From contig NZ_ALWB01000028.1 in the NCBI RefSeq assembly GCF_000332215.1, positions 1 through 32,424 of the forward strand: 32,424 bases of DNA. The letters run 5' to 3'. The first letter of the stretch is position 1. Each line of letters opens with the position of its first letter. A model generated the notes under the pieces. That model made no database searches, was not told the origin of the DNA, and saw only the letters and a list, made by a program, of their open reading frames with translations. This DNA comes from Pseudanabaena biceps PCC 7429 (GTDB taxonomy: Bacteria > Cyanobacteriota > Cyanobacteriia > Pseudanabaenales > Pseudanabaenaceae). Below are positions 25,701-32,424 of this stretch, piece after piece. The position numbers and the translations under genes were made by a program.

Positions 25701-25952
25701 ATTCGTGTGGGTATTCATACAGGTGCAGTTATTGCGGGAGTGATTGGCACGCAAAAATTTATTTACGATCTATGGGGCGATACGGTGAATGTGGCGAGTC
25801 GCATGGAGTCCCATAGTGAAGTTGGCAAAATTCAAGTATCGGCGGCAACTTATGAAATCCTCAAGCATAAATTTAATTTAGTCGAGCGCGGTGCGATCGA
25901 GATCAAGGGTAAAGGACAAATGCAAACCTATTGGCTGGGTAAGAAACTATAG
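22710..25952 (+). CDS. Membrane sensor adenylate cyclase (dCache-HAMP-PAS3-class III cyclase)
   Basis: 1080 residues. TM1 (about 18-42), extracytoplasmic dCache-type sensor (about 50-360), TM2 (373-391), HAMP (about 392-450), a short coiled coil, PAS domains at about 478-605, 612-735 and 742-865, and the class III cyclase domain (about 900-1080). Metal aspartates are D911 (FADIVSFT) and D955 (TIGDAYM). The base-selecting pair is K951 (KIKTIGD) and D1020 (IYDLWGD), the adenine-type pair, and the N...R of VNVASRM is present, so it should make cAMP from ATP. It resembles cyanobacterial multi-domain Cya proteins. Residues 277-288 carry three ISDR repeats in the sensor domain. It is convergent with the transporter-kinase gene and ends at a long hairpin. 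Upstream CAGTATAGAC may be a -10 region. Confidence 0.93.
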   Translation: MPSFFSQDKASNDRYQLSLKLLLIVPFVTQVIAAVGVTGWLSIQNGREATQELAPKIGLEVTNAIETHVRGYFHTPLEVLQTYGTIAKAGKLNFENIDSLDELLWQQMRQSKILYFFYATNPQGEFMGIERRKDDALVLHRSSSTKFTKLTLEPFPKLLRQKSIYRLDDAGRVLNKIEVNIFDAQERPWYRGAVKSRHAVWSPIYLFVARPILGITASMPIYGESGNLRGVLAIDLTLSQIGDFLRQLTIAKTGQAFILEPSGDIVATSTSELPYISDRNISDRHISDRRQLRLHALQSQNPLLKSIFQNLSQKYPNSANIPDHQQIQMEWEGSTQYIQISRLRSKQGLDWLLIVTVSEQDFRDRIDVNTRNTVMLCALALVFASLTGLYTSKWIAKPVQKLIDASHLLANLSASADLASGQPYHPIETANVRELSILADSFNQMAEQLQISFMALAKSNEELESRVERRTEALRVSEAKYRTLVEVANCIILRRDTKGKIKFLNEYGLTFFGFSTEDEVVGKNIEGTIFPVTADPMTSNLPIWMNASVNEADLYMFQDMFQESQNTRSDGMQVWISWSNRPIVDEEGNMLEILSIGVDITERKRIESTLEQFLSLQRATFESIADGILAVDRIGHITSYNQQFVDMFALSQEVLSLPDYALRLEFLAEQMRDPQDFMQRSQEFYHHPEMETYDVLELVDGRVVERYSRPQKLGDQIIGRVWSFQDITARVQAEKALEEQKTYLRLIIDSIPQQIFWKDTNLVFRGCNKNWARYAQLDSPESVVGKTDYDLIGNPQLADIFRQHDRQIMESNIPELHVIQQKLNLDEDGQSIWLDISKLPIIDADGKTIGILGVLDDITERKRAEEALYTEQEKSERLLLNILPKAIADRLKQSHGVIADSFESVTVLFADIVSFTEMSSELSPQDLVDLLNLIFSGFDQLSETYGLEKIKTIGDAYMVAGGIPISTENHAEAIASMALDMVDKVAELRNLTGRQLQIRVGIHTGAVIAGVIGTQKFIYDLWGDTVNVASRMESHSEVGKIQVSAATYEILKHKFNLVERGAIEIKGKGQMQTYWLGKKL

Positions 25953-25962
25953 GAATGAAAGT

Positions 25963-26025
25963 TACATAAACCAAAGAAGAGAAGGTTGGCGCTTCGCGCC
26001 AACCTTCTCTTCTTTGGTTTATGTA
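25963..26025. terminator. Perfect 30-bp-arm hairpin between convergent genes
   Basis: The arm at 25963-25992 is exactly complementary to 25996-26025, with loop TTC. It lies 10 bp past the cyclase stop and 3 bp past the stop of the opposite gene, so it can serve both transcripts. There is no long T-run inside, so it may act by structure alone, or be an inserted palindromic repeat used as a terminator. The GGCGC-TTC-GCGCC centre recalls the GCGTTGC-GAA-GCAACGC centre of the element at 1838-1942. Confidence 0.8.
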
Positions 26026-26028
26026 CAA

Positions 26029-28971
26029 CTATGCTCCCTGACTTTCTGGTTGAGATAAAGGAATCTGAATTAAAAATTCGGTTCCTTGTTGGAGTTCGGA
26101 TATGCAACGGATTGTGCCGCCATGCTTGTCAACGATGATTTGATAGCTGATCGATAGCCCTAGTCCCGTTCCTTCTCCCACAGGTTTAGTTGTAAAAAAA
26201 GGATTGAAAATCTTTTCGCGAACCGATTCGGGCATTCCGCAGCCATTGTCTTTAAAACTGATTTGTAATAAATTATTATTAATTATTGCTGTTGAGATGA
26301 TGATCTGTGGTTGTTCGTTCCCAACCGCAAAAGCACCTAACTTTTCTCGCTCTTGTAAAGCATCGATCGCATTGCCGATCAGGTTCATAAATACCTGATT
26401 GAGTTGTCCTGCAAAGCACTCGACGACAGGGATATCACCATAGTTCTTCAAAATGTGAACTTCCTTTTGATGGGGATTACCCTTAATCCGATTTTGTAAA
26501 AGAAGTAAGGTGCTATCAATACCTTCATGGATATCGATCGGTTTCATTTCAGCCTCATCAAGGCGCGAGAAATTCCTTAGGGTCAATACGATTTGGCGAA
26601 TACGTTCTGCTCCCAATTTCATCGAATGTAAAACCTTGGGAAAATCCTCCTGTAAAAAATCGAGATCGATATCTGCGATAAACGATTGAATGTCAGGATC
26701 GGGAGCGATCGCCTGTTGTTGCTCCCAAGCTTGATAGCGCCTGACCAATTCCAGTAAGTCCTGACTATAGACAAAGGAATGGCTGAGATTGCCATAGATA
26801 AAGTTGACGGGATTGTTGATTTCATGGGCAACGCCTGCCACAAGTTGCCCCAGACTGGACATTTTTTCGGTTTGGATTAATTGGGCTTGGGTATTTTTTA
26901 AGTCCTGCAAAACTATTTCTAGTTCTTGAGCCTGTGCGTTTGCTTGTTGGGTAAGTTGTTCTTGTTCGTTTAGACTTCTTTGGAGCCATTTTTCAGCATA
27001 CTTGCGATCGGTGATATCGCGCAAAATGGCGATATATTCCTGAGTGCGATCAGATTGATTGAAATATTCCGATACCGCTACTTCAACGATGCTGGGTATT
27101 TTCGCTTCAGTATTGAAGCGGTATTTATGTTTTAATTCCCTCTCACTGAGGTTATCCCAAAGGGCGGGATCATAATCAATTCCTTCTAAAAAGAGTCCGA
27201 GGGGTTTGCCTATCAGTTGCATTGCATCGATCTCAAAGAGTGAGGCCGCCGCAGGATTGGCTTGACATATCTCGCCTCGGTTATTGACAATCAGCATGGC
27301 ATCCAAAGCCGCCACAAATAAATGTTCTGCTCTTTGTCTCGATTCTTCCATGGTCATGACCTGCGGTAAGCTCGTCCAACAAGCGATCGCAATCCCAAGA
27401 AAGGCAACAACTAGGAGCAGCACTAAAAATAGAGCATTGCGATTTGTGTCACTATTTTCCCCATGTTGATCTAGCAGGCTAAAAGCTAGCCAACCTATTC
27501 CCGTACTACCACATACCAAAATAATGATGGTGATAGTTTGGACGATCATAAAATCAAATGATCTGAGGGATGTTTTATGGCGGTAAATTTTTGCCCACCA
27601 TTGCACATGAAAAAAGGCAAAAGGCAGTCGTCGCATTAAAGCATCGGCTCCTAATACGAAAATTGGCAAGAGCAAGCCAATCAGTAAATCTTGCCAACTC
27701 CATGCGATTCCCCCAACGACCAAAACCACGGATTCGATCGCTAAAAATAAAACTGCCCAATAGGGATACAAGGTTTCAGGGCGATCGCGCTTTAGCCAAA
27801 TTGCTAAATGTAGGATCGTGATGCTGGCTAAGTAGCCCGTGCCCGTGATCATAACTATTCGCGAAACGTCACCCCAAAATAGGCATAGCAAACTCATGAT
27901 TAAAGTTGCTACTAGCCCATGACCAATCACGCTACGAGGTGTAAATAATGTGAATAAAGGAGATAAATGACGCTCTTGGGCAAGCTGGTAAAGAACTCTG
28001 GGAGAGTTTGATGCAGCAGTTACCGAGCTTAGCAAACAACCAGCGGCAACCAAAAAGGTAATTAATGAAGAAGCCTCAGCCCCCCAAAATGGTTTTGCCG
28101 CGTCCAGTAGGTGCAAATAAGTATTTTCGCCTGCCAGAGGATTAGTCGATAGTCTTGCTAAAACCCAAGATCCACCTACATACACGACTGGAATGAGCAA
28201 TGCCATGTATTGCAAGCATTTTAGAGTTAGATCGGGACGACGACTCTCGGCAACAAAGGAGGAAGCAGTTTCACATCCATAGATCGCGTAGGTAGCTACA
28301 AAGTACCACTTTGCCCACATCACAAATGATGGCGCACTCACTGCACCTGTGGACAGAAACCCAGGGCTAGTGGGAGCAAAGGCTAACCAGTTGAGTCCCC
28401 CAATACAGAAAGCAATGAATAAACTGACGGCGGGAACGATAAAAAATGCTTGAAAGATAGCCATCGATCGCGTGCCACTAAATGCCACAACATAGGGCAA
28501 GAGCACAAAGGCAACTTTGAGAAACCCATCGGGAATATGGATATGAAAATCTAATAGGATGCTTTTGATTAAATCCGCTAGAATAATGGCATTGATTGCT
28601 GGAACCGATACCCAGCCCAGCCAATAGCCGATCGCTCCATACTTAGCTATAAATGGATAGTTTTTGAGCAACCTCACTGTATAGTTAGGAGTTCCTCCTG
28701 ACATATCCTGCCAGTGTTTTCCTAAATGCCTGATTTGAAGATTGAGAAATACGGCGACAAATGCTGAAGGAATCCATACCCAAATTGCTTTCTCTCCCAA
28801 CTCAATATGCATTGCTGGGGCTACGCCAAACCAAAGCAAGAGTCCAGTTGCGCCAAATCCCCATGTTTCAAAGGTGCTAAGACTACGCGGTAACTGAAAC
28901 CACGATTTCTGGGAGGTGACCAATGGGCTTGCGATTTGGGCAGGTTGGTTTCTAGATTCAGAATCAGTCAT
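26029..28971 (-). CDS. APC-type transporter fused to PAS and histidine kinase
   Basis: 980 residues. Residues 35-445 are a polytopic domain with about 12 hydrophobic segments, laid out like amino-acid/APC-superfamily permeases: [18 protein letters not shown] at the first helix, [28 protein letters not shown], and [18 protein letters not shown]. Two more segments follow (475-498, 513-533). Then PAS (about 545-657, ending [20 protein letters not shown]), a coiled coil, and a kinase core: H716 in [21 protein letters not shown]-box [11 protein letters not shown]1 DNGCGM, and G2 [14 protein letters not shown]. All catalytic boxes are intact. This parallels CbrA-type transporter-kinases, but with an APC rather than an SLC5 transporter half. 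Substrate unknown. No response regulator gene is adjacent, so the partner is elsewhere. Confidence 0.87.
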   Translation of the reverse strand: MTDSESRNQPAQIASPLVTSQKSWFQLPRSLSTFETWGFGATGLLLWFGVAPAMHIELGEKAIWVWIPSAFVAVFLNLQIRHLGKHWQDMSGGTPNYTVRLLKNYPFIAKYGAIGYWLGWVSVPAINAIILADLIKSILLDFHIHIPDGFLKVAFVLLPYVVAFSGTRSMAIFQAFFIVPAVSLFIAFCIGGLNWLAFAPTSPGFLSTGAVSAPSFVMWAKWYFVATYAIYGCETASSFVAESRRPDLTLKCLQYMALLIPVVYVGGSWVLARLSTNPLAGENTYLHLLDAAKPFWGAEASSLITFLVAAGCLLSSVTAASNSPRVLYQLAQERHLSPLFTLFTPRSVIGHGLVATLIMSLLCLFWGDVSRIVMITGTGYLASITILHLAIWLKRDRPETLYPYWAVLFLAIESVVLVVGGIAWSWQDLLIGLLLPIFVLGADALMRRLPFAFFHVQWWAKIYRHKTSLRSFDFMIVQTITIIILVCGSTGIGWLAFSLLDQHGENSDTNRNALFLVLLLVVAFLGIAIACWTSLPQVMTMEESRQRAEHLFVAALDAMLIVNNRGEICQANPAAASLFEIDAMQLIGKPLGLFLEGIDYDPALWDNLSERELKHKYRFNTEAKIPSIVEVAVSEYFNQSDRTQEYIAILRDITDRKYAEKWLQRSLNEQEQLTQQANAQAQELEIVLQDLKNTQAQLIQTEKMSSLGQLVAGVAHEINNPVNFIYGNLSHSFVYSQDLLELVRRYQAWEQQQAIAPDPDIQSFIADIDLDFLQEDFPKVLHSMKLGAERIRQIVLTLRNFSRLDEAEMKPIDIHEGIDSTLLLLQNRIKGNPHQKEVHILKNYGDIPVVECFAGQLNQVFMNLIGNAIDALQEREKLGAFAVGNEQPQIIISTAIINNNLLQISFKDNGCGMPESVREKIFNPFFTTKPVGEGTGLGLSISYQIIVDKHGGTIRCISELQQGTEFLIQIPLSQPESQGA

Positions 28972-29163
28972 AGTAGCGCGATCTTATCTCTACAGGCATA
29001 ATTGCTTCTAGATTCTCATCAAAAGAGTTCCAAGAATGTACTCTTATCACTTTCTTAGAGCTGGGGACAATCGCCATGCAGCTTAAAAAATATCAAAGTA
29101 AAGGCAACGCAATGTTCCGCCTGTTCTGAATATAACTCCTTCCCAGCCACGAATTGGGTAGTA

Positions 29164-29266
29164 ATACCAAAGCTCAAAATGGCATAGCCATTTTGAGCTT
29201 TGAAAACCATTACTGGGTTTGGTTTTTAATTCACAAAAGTGTCGTCACACTTTCGTGAATTGGTAT
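29164..29266 (+). repeat. MITE-like element, copy next to dnaK (1 of tandem pair)
   Basis: Ends ATACCAA and TTGGTAT form terminal inverted repeats. Inner hairpin GCTCAAA-ATGGCATAGCCAT-TTTGAGC is followed by AAAACCATTACTGGGTTTGG and a second hairpin AATTCACAAAAGTG...CACTTTCGTGAATT. Length is 103 bp. Only one base separates it from the next copy. The gap 28972-29163 shows nothing else I can support. Confidence 0.82.
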
Positions 29267-29267
29267 A

Positions 29268-29366
29268 ATGCCAAGTTAAGAAATGGCGTAGCCATTTCTT
29301 AACTTGGCATTACTAGGTTTAGTTTTTAATTCACGAAAGTGCGACAACACTTTCGTGAATTGGTAT
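29268..29366 (+). repeat. MITE-like element, tandem copy after dnaK
   Basis: Same layout as the preceding copy, in direct orientation, 99 bp. The inner hairpin is GTTAAGAA-ATGGCGTAGCCAT-TTCTTAAC, with different arms but full pairing. The second hairpin AATTCACGAAAGTG...CACTTTCGTGAATT is perfect. It starts 15 bp beyond the dnaK stop, so it may end or stabilise the dnaK transcript. Confidence 0.82.
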
Positions 29367-29381
29367 TTAGAGGGGTTTGGC

Positions 29382-31352
29382 TTACATCCAATCATCATCG
29401 TCATCGTAGGAAACCCTAGTATTAGGACGACGGCGATCATCTTCATCCTTACCGCGTTTATTGCGACTGGCAAAACTGCCAATACTTTCGAGGATGCCAC
29501 TAAATAGATCGTCATCATCATCGTCGAAGTATTCTTCTTCCTCGGCATAGAGTTCACTCGATAGCGCATAGAGCGCTTCTTGTAGCTCTGACTGAGCGCG
29601 ATCGATCAGTGCATCGTCCTCTTTGGCGATCGCATCCCTGAGTTTTTTAATGGCTCCCTCAATTTGTTTGCGACGTTCGTAACTTAGTTTGTAGCCATAG
29701 TTAAGGGCTAATTCCTTTAACTGTCGCTCTGCACCTACGGCAAGATTGTCTGCCCGATTTAATTTTTCAATGCGTTCACGTTTGGCGCGATCGCGATCGG
29801 CAAACTGCTCTGCTTCGGTAACCATTCGCTGCACTTCTTTTTCGTCTAGGGTGGAAGCCCCCTTGATTGTGACTCGACGCTCGACACCCGTACGGCGATC
29901 GCAAGCGGTTACCGCCAAAATTCCATCGGTATTGAGATCGAAGGTCACATCAACCTGCGCCATCCCACGGGGCTGGGGATCGAGCCCACTGAGCTTAAAG
30001 CGTCCTAGGGACTTGTTATATTCAGCGAGATCTCGCTCTCCCTGAATCACATGGATTTCTACGGAGGTTTGATTGTCTTCGGCAGTCGTAAATAATTCCA
30101 TCTTGCGACAGGGAATCGTCGTATTTCTAGGAATTAAGCGTTTGACTACACCACCTGAAGTTTCGACACCCAAAGATAAAGGTGTGACATCCAGCAGTAA
30201 TACATCCTTAATTTCTCCAGATAAAATCGCCGCTTGAATCACGGCTCCGATCGCTACGACTTCATCGGGATTCACGCTCTGACTCGGTGGCTTGCCGATC
30301 GCTCGTTCCACCATTTCCTGTACCGCAGGAATCCTTGTGGAACCACCGACTAATACGACTTCATCGATCTGGCGAGGGCTGATTTGGGCATCCCGTAAGA
30401 CGCGATCGAGGGGGATTTGTAGCCGCTCTAATAGATCGGCGCTCAATCGCTCAAATTGCGATCGCTTTAAACTGGTTTCTAAATGTAAAGGTCCATCAGC
30501 CGTTGCGGTAATAAAGGGCAAATTAATTTCGGTAACGCCGACCGTCGAAAGCTCGATCTTGGCTTTTTCCGCAGCTTCGGTCAGACGTTGGAGAGCCTGA
30601 CGCTCTTTACGCAGATCCACCCCGTCGGATTTGAGGAATTCTTCGGCAAGGTAATTGACAATTTGGCGATCGAAATCATCGCCGCCCAATTGCGTATCAC
30701 CAGTTGTTGCTTTGACCTCAAATAAGCCATCGCTCACCTCCAGTACCGACACATCAAACGTACCGCCACCAAGGTCGAACACTAAAATTTTTTTGTTAGA
30801 CTTTTTATCTAAACCATAGGCTAAGGAAGCAGCCGTCGGTTCATTTAAAATTCGTTTAACTTCAATACCCGCAATGCGACCCGCATCTTTCGTCGCTTGC
30901 CTTTGGGAATCATTAAAATAGGCTGGAACCGTAATCACCGCACCTGTTACAGGTTCGCCTAAATACCGACTTGCCTCATCGACAAGCTTGCGAATCACCA
31001 TTGCCGAAATTTCTTCGGGCGCAAAATCCTTTTCTAGCCTAGAACTGCGTAACTTAATATTGCCTTGATCGTCACGCCTGACCGTATAGGGTACTCGCTT
31101 AGTCTCCGCAGAGAGTTCGCTATGCTTGCGTCCAATAAAACGCTTGACTGAATAAAAGGTATTATCAGGATTTAGCACCGCTTGCCGACGAGCCATTTGT
31201 CCGACAAGACGTTCGCCATCTTTAGTAAAGCTAACAACGGAGGGAGTGGTGCGGCTACCTTCTGAGTTTGCAATCACTATGGGCTTGCCACCTTCCATAA
31301 CGGCTACCACAGAGTTTGTCGTACCCAAGTCAATACCTACAATTTTGCCCAT
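29382..31352 (-). CDS. dnaK: Hsp70 chaperone DnaK (paralogue with acidic C-terminus)
   Basis: 656 residues from the ATG of [20 protein letters not shown] (31350-31352); a TTG ten codons earlier is open but less likely. All Hsp70 marks are present: the IDLGTTNS phosphate loop, [55 protein letters not shown], the linker [16 protein letters not shown], and a substrate-binding domain with GDR-type ATP coupling. The C-terminal ~100 residues are a lid helix followed by [12 protein letters not shown] and a final run of aspartates ending DWM, unlike the EEVD-like or DnaK2-type end. Cyanobacteria carry several DnaKs; this one looks like a DnaK1/DnaK3-type paralogue rather than the main stress DnaK2 (tentative). 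No grpE or dnaJ is adjacent. Confidence 0.95.
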   Translation of the reverse strand: MGKIVGIDLGTTNSVVAVMEGGKPIVIANSEGSRTTPSVVSFTKDGERLVGQMARRQAVLNPDNTFYSVKRFIGRKHSELSAETKRVPYTVRRDDQGNIKLRSSRLEKDFAPEEISAMVIRKLVDEASRYLGEPVTGAVITVPAYFNDSQRQATKDAGRIAGIEVKRILNEPTAASLAYGLDKKSNKKILVFDLGGGTFDVSVLEVSDGLFEVKATTGDTQLGGDDFDRQIVNYLAEEFLKSDGVDLRKERQALQRLTEAAEKAKIELSTVGVTEINLPFITATADGPLHLETSLKRSQFERLSADLLERLQIPLDRVLRDAQISPRQIDEVVLVGGSTRIPAVQEMVERAIGKPPSQSVNPDEVVAIGAVIQAAILSGEIKDVLLLDVTPLSLGVETSGGVVKRLIPRNTTIPCRKMELFTTAEDNQTSVEIHVIQGERDLAEYNKSLGRFKLSGLDPQPRGMAQVDVTFDLNTDGILAVTACDRRTGVERRVTIKGASTLDEKEVQRMVTEAEQFADRDRAKRERIEKLNRADNLAVGAERQLKELALNYGYKLSYERRKQIEGAIKKLRDAIAKEDDALIDRAQSELQEALYALSSELYAEEEEYFDDDDDDLFSGILESIGSFASRNKRGKDEDDRRRPNTRVSYDDDDDWM

Positions 31353-31441
31353 GCTTGACGTATATACCTCTTCACTTCCCAAGACTGCTTATTCAACAGC
31401 TTAACAATTTTTTGTTTTGCTTTACTTTGCTAATATCCTAG

Positions 31442-31516
31442 CTCTAAACACTACGTATCTAAACATTACGCATCTAAACACTACGCATCTAAACACTACG
31501 CATCTAAACACTATGC
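31442..31516. repeat. Five 15-bp iterons upstream of dnaK
   Basis: Five head-to-tail units of ATCTAAACACTACGC, exact or with one or two changes, at 31442-31456, 31457-31471, 31472-31486, 31487-31501 and 31502-31516. They lie 90-165 bp before the dnaK ATG, in a 336-bp gap (31353-31688) that otherwise holds only AT-rich sequence and the hairpin at 31588-31606. They could be protein-binding sites for dnaK control, or neutral slippage repeats. Confidence 0.88.
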
Positions 31517-31587
31517 CCATGACTATACCTATGAATGACTTGCGAATAGCCTATGGACAAAAAATAAATATGAACAAAATATGGACA

Positions 31588-31606
31588 AAGGGGGACTAAG
31601 CCCCTT
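31588..31606. repeat. GGGGCTTAG-CCCC hairpin downstream of the CAAD gene
   Basis: AAGGGG(G)...CCCCTT with a short loop, related to the gltS terminator motif. On the minus strand it lies about 80 bp beyond the CAAD gene stop, without a clean T-run. Possible weak terminator. Confidence 0.45.
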
Positions 31607-31688
31607 CTGTCTATTGATTCTATTGATTTTTATATGACTTTTGCATTGTGTTTACCAGAAAGATTTATCAGAAAGGCTTAACAGAGAT

Positions 31689-32153
31689 TTAGCCAAAAAC
31701 CTTGTTTTTCCAAGCTGCGATCCCATCAATTAGCTCTTTGCGGCTACTGGCTAGCAATAGATATCGATAGACAAACCACAGGGAATAACCAAAACCAACC
31801 AGTTCAAAGATGCTAGGTAATAAAGGTAGTTTATTTAGGAATTCTAAGAGTGCTGATGTGGCAATTAGAAATGGGATTGCAGCGATGAGAGCGATCGCAA
31901 GGGTCAGGTTATCTTTTTTGCCTTCGCCAAAGTAATCTTGCCAAAGTTGCTGAACCTGTTCCCAGAGAGGGTTGCTCTCTGGCAGTGAGTCATTGGTGGG
32001 TGGGAGACTTGTTGCTATTGATTTTGCTATTTCAGGAGTGGGGGACAATGGCTTAACGGGGATTTCGATGATGGGTTTTGCCGCAATAGCGACTTCTACA
32101 ACTTCAGCTCCATTCTCTACGGTTGCTTCGTCAGTAGTTTCTTGAGGTTCCAT
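31689..32153 (-). CDS. CAAD-domain (CURT1-like) thylakoid membrane protein
   Basis: 154 residues. The N-terminal 60 are a disordered Glu/Pro/Thr-rich stretch. Then follows the CAAD core: an amphipathic helix LWEQVQQLWQDYFGEGKKDN, two membrane segments (82-104, TLAIALIAAIPFLIATSALL; 111-134, LPSIFELVGFGYSLWFVYRY) and a C-terminal helix SSRKELIDGIAAWKNKVFG. This fold is shared by cyanobacterial membrane-tethered aminoacyl-tRNA synthetases and by CURT1 thylakoid-curvature proteins. With no enzyme attached, this is a stand-alone CURT1-type protein likely in thylakoid membranes. It lies upstream of dnaK on the same strand. Confidence 0.9.
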   Translation of the reverse strand: MEPQETTDEATVENGAEVVEVAIAAKPIIEIPVKPLSPTPEIAKSIATSLPPTNDSLPESNPLWEQVQQLWQDYFGEGKKDNLTLAIALIAAIPFLIATSALLEFLNKLPLLPSIFELVGFGYSLWFVYRYLLLASSRKELIDGIAAWKNKVFG

Positions 32154-32261
32154 GATTTATTTATAGATTGCAGTCATTATTAATTGTGAAAATTTTAACA
32201 ACATTTGTCTCGCTTTTGGATCGCTGTATCGCTTAGTTGTATTGATACCCATGGAGCCGTT

Positions 32262-32333
32262 ATACCAAAGCTGAAAATGGCGTAGCCATTTTCAGCTTTG
32301 AAAACCCTTACTGGGTTTGTTTTTTAATTCACA
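32262..32333 (+). repeat. MITE-like element, truncated copy
   Basis: Begins ATACCAAAG, has hairpin CTGAAA-ATGGCGTAGCCAT-TTTCAG and AAAACCCTTACTGGGTTTG, then loses the second hairpin after AATTCAC (about 32333), where sequence becomes ATTTTAATTTACATTTTGG. Fourth member of the family, and the only truncated one. Confidence 0.78.
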
Positions 32334-32424
32334 TTTTAATTTACATTTTGGCTCAATAGGTGTTTCGGGGAGGTGATGCAAGTAGAGATTGAAGCAAAGC
32401 AGTGAGCAAAGCTTTACCCCTTCT

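Noticed and set aside
31417-31599. Open frame with LNTTHLNTTHLN repeats
   Set aside because: The periodic peptide is just the translation of the 15-bp iterons; no ribosome site or family.

Overview
The window is chromosomal DNA from a cyanobacterium, probably a Pseudanabaena-like filamentous strain; the genus is a guess. The HIP1 octamer GCGATCGC is very abundant. The gene set also points this way: a stand-alone ferredoxin-dependent glutamate synthase, a CAAD/CURT1-type thylakoid protein, XisH/XisI, two DUF29 proteins, an EGY-like M50 membrane protein and a PatB/CnfR-type relic. I found no tRNA, rRNA or CRISPR array.

Layout. 1-1543 is a scar: a decayed IS256-type transposase start abuts the C-terminal end of an ISAzo13-type transposase, and this abuts a broken PatB/CnfR-like gene (in-frame TGA plus lost C-terminus). 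1544-4216 holds two palindromic elements, an EGY3-like M50 protein whose HEXXH motif is lost, and an unusual tandem array built on HIP1. 4217-7048 is a tight three-gene operon: two DUF488 proteins and a dual-OB/WD40 protein. 7077-9900 is a small accessory island: DUF29, an S1-domain protein, a HigBA pair with an extra downstream gene, a VapBC-type pair and an orphan antitoxin-like gene. 9941-14564 is gltS with a clear rho-independent terminator.

14913-20535 is the most interesting region. Five same-strand genes encode a coiled-coil protein with two C-terminal membrane segments, a 1111-residue protein with three FtsK/SpoIIIE-like ATPase modules of which only the middle one keeps Walker motifs, and three WXG100-like proteins. 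This resembles a minimal type VII (ESX/Ess)-like export or translocation apparatus in a diderm phototroph, without the known accessory parts. xisH/xisI and a second DUF29 gene follow.

22710-28971 holds two convergent signalling genes: a membrane sensor adenylate cyclase, and an APC-type transporter fused to PAS and histidine kinase domains. They are separated by a perfect 30-bp-arm hairpin. 29382-32153 holds a dnaK paralogue with five 15-bp iterons upstream, and a CAAD-domain protein. A roughly 100-bp MITE-like repeat family occurs four times (22370, 29164, 29268, 32262); its central hairpin keeps pairing while its arm sequence changes.

All family assignments come from reading motifs by eye; no database search was run.
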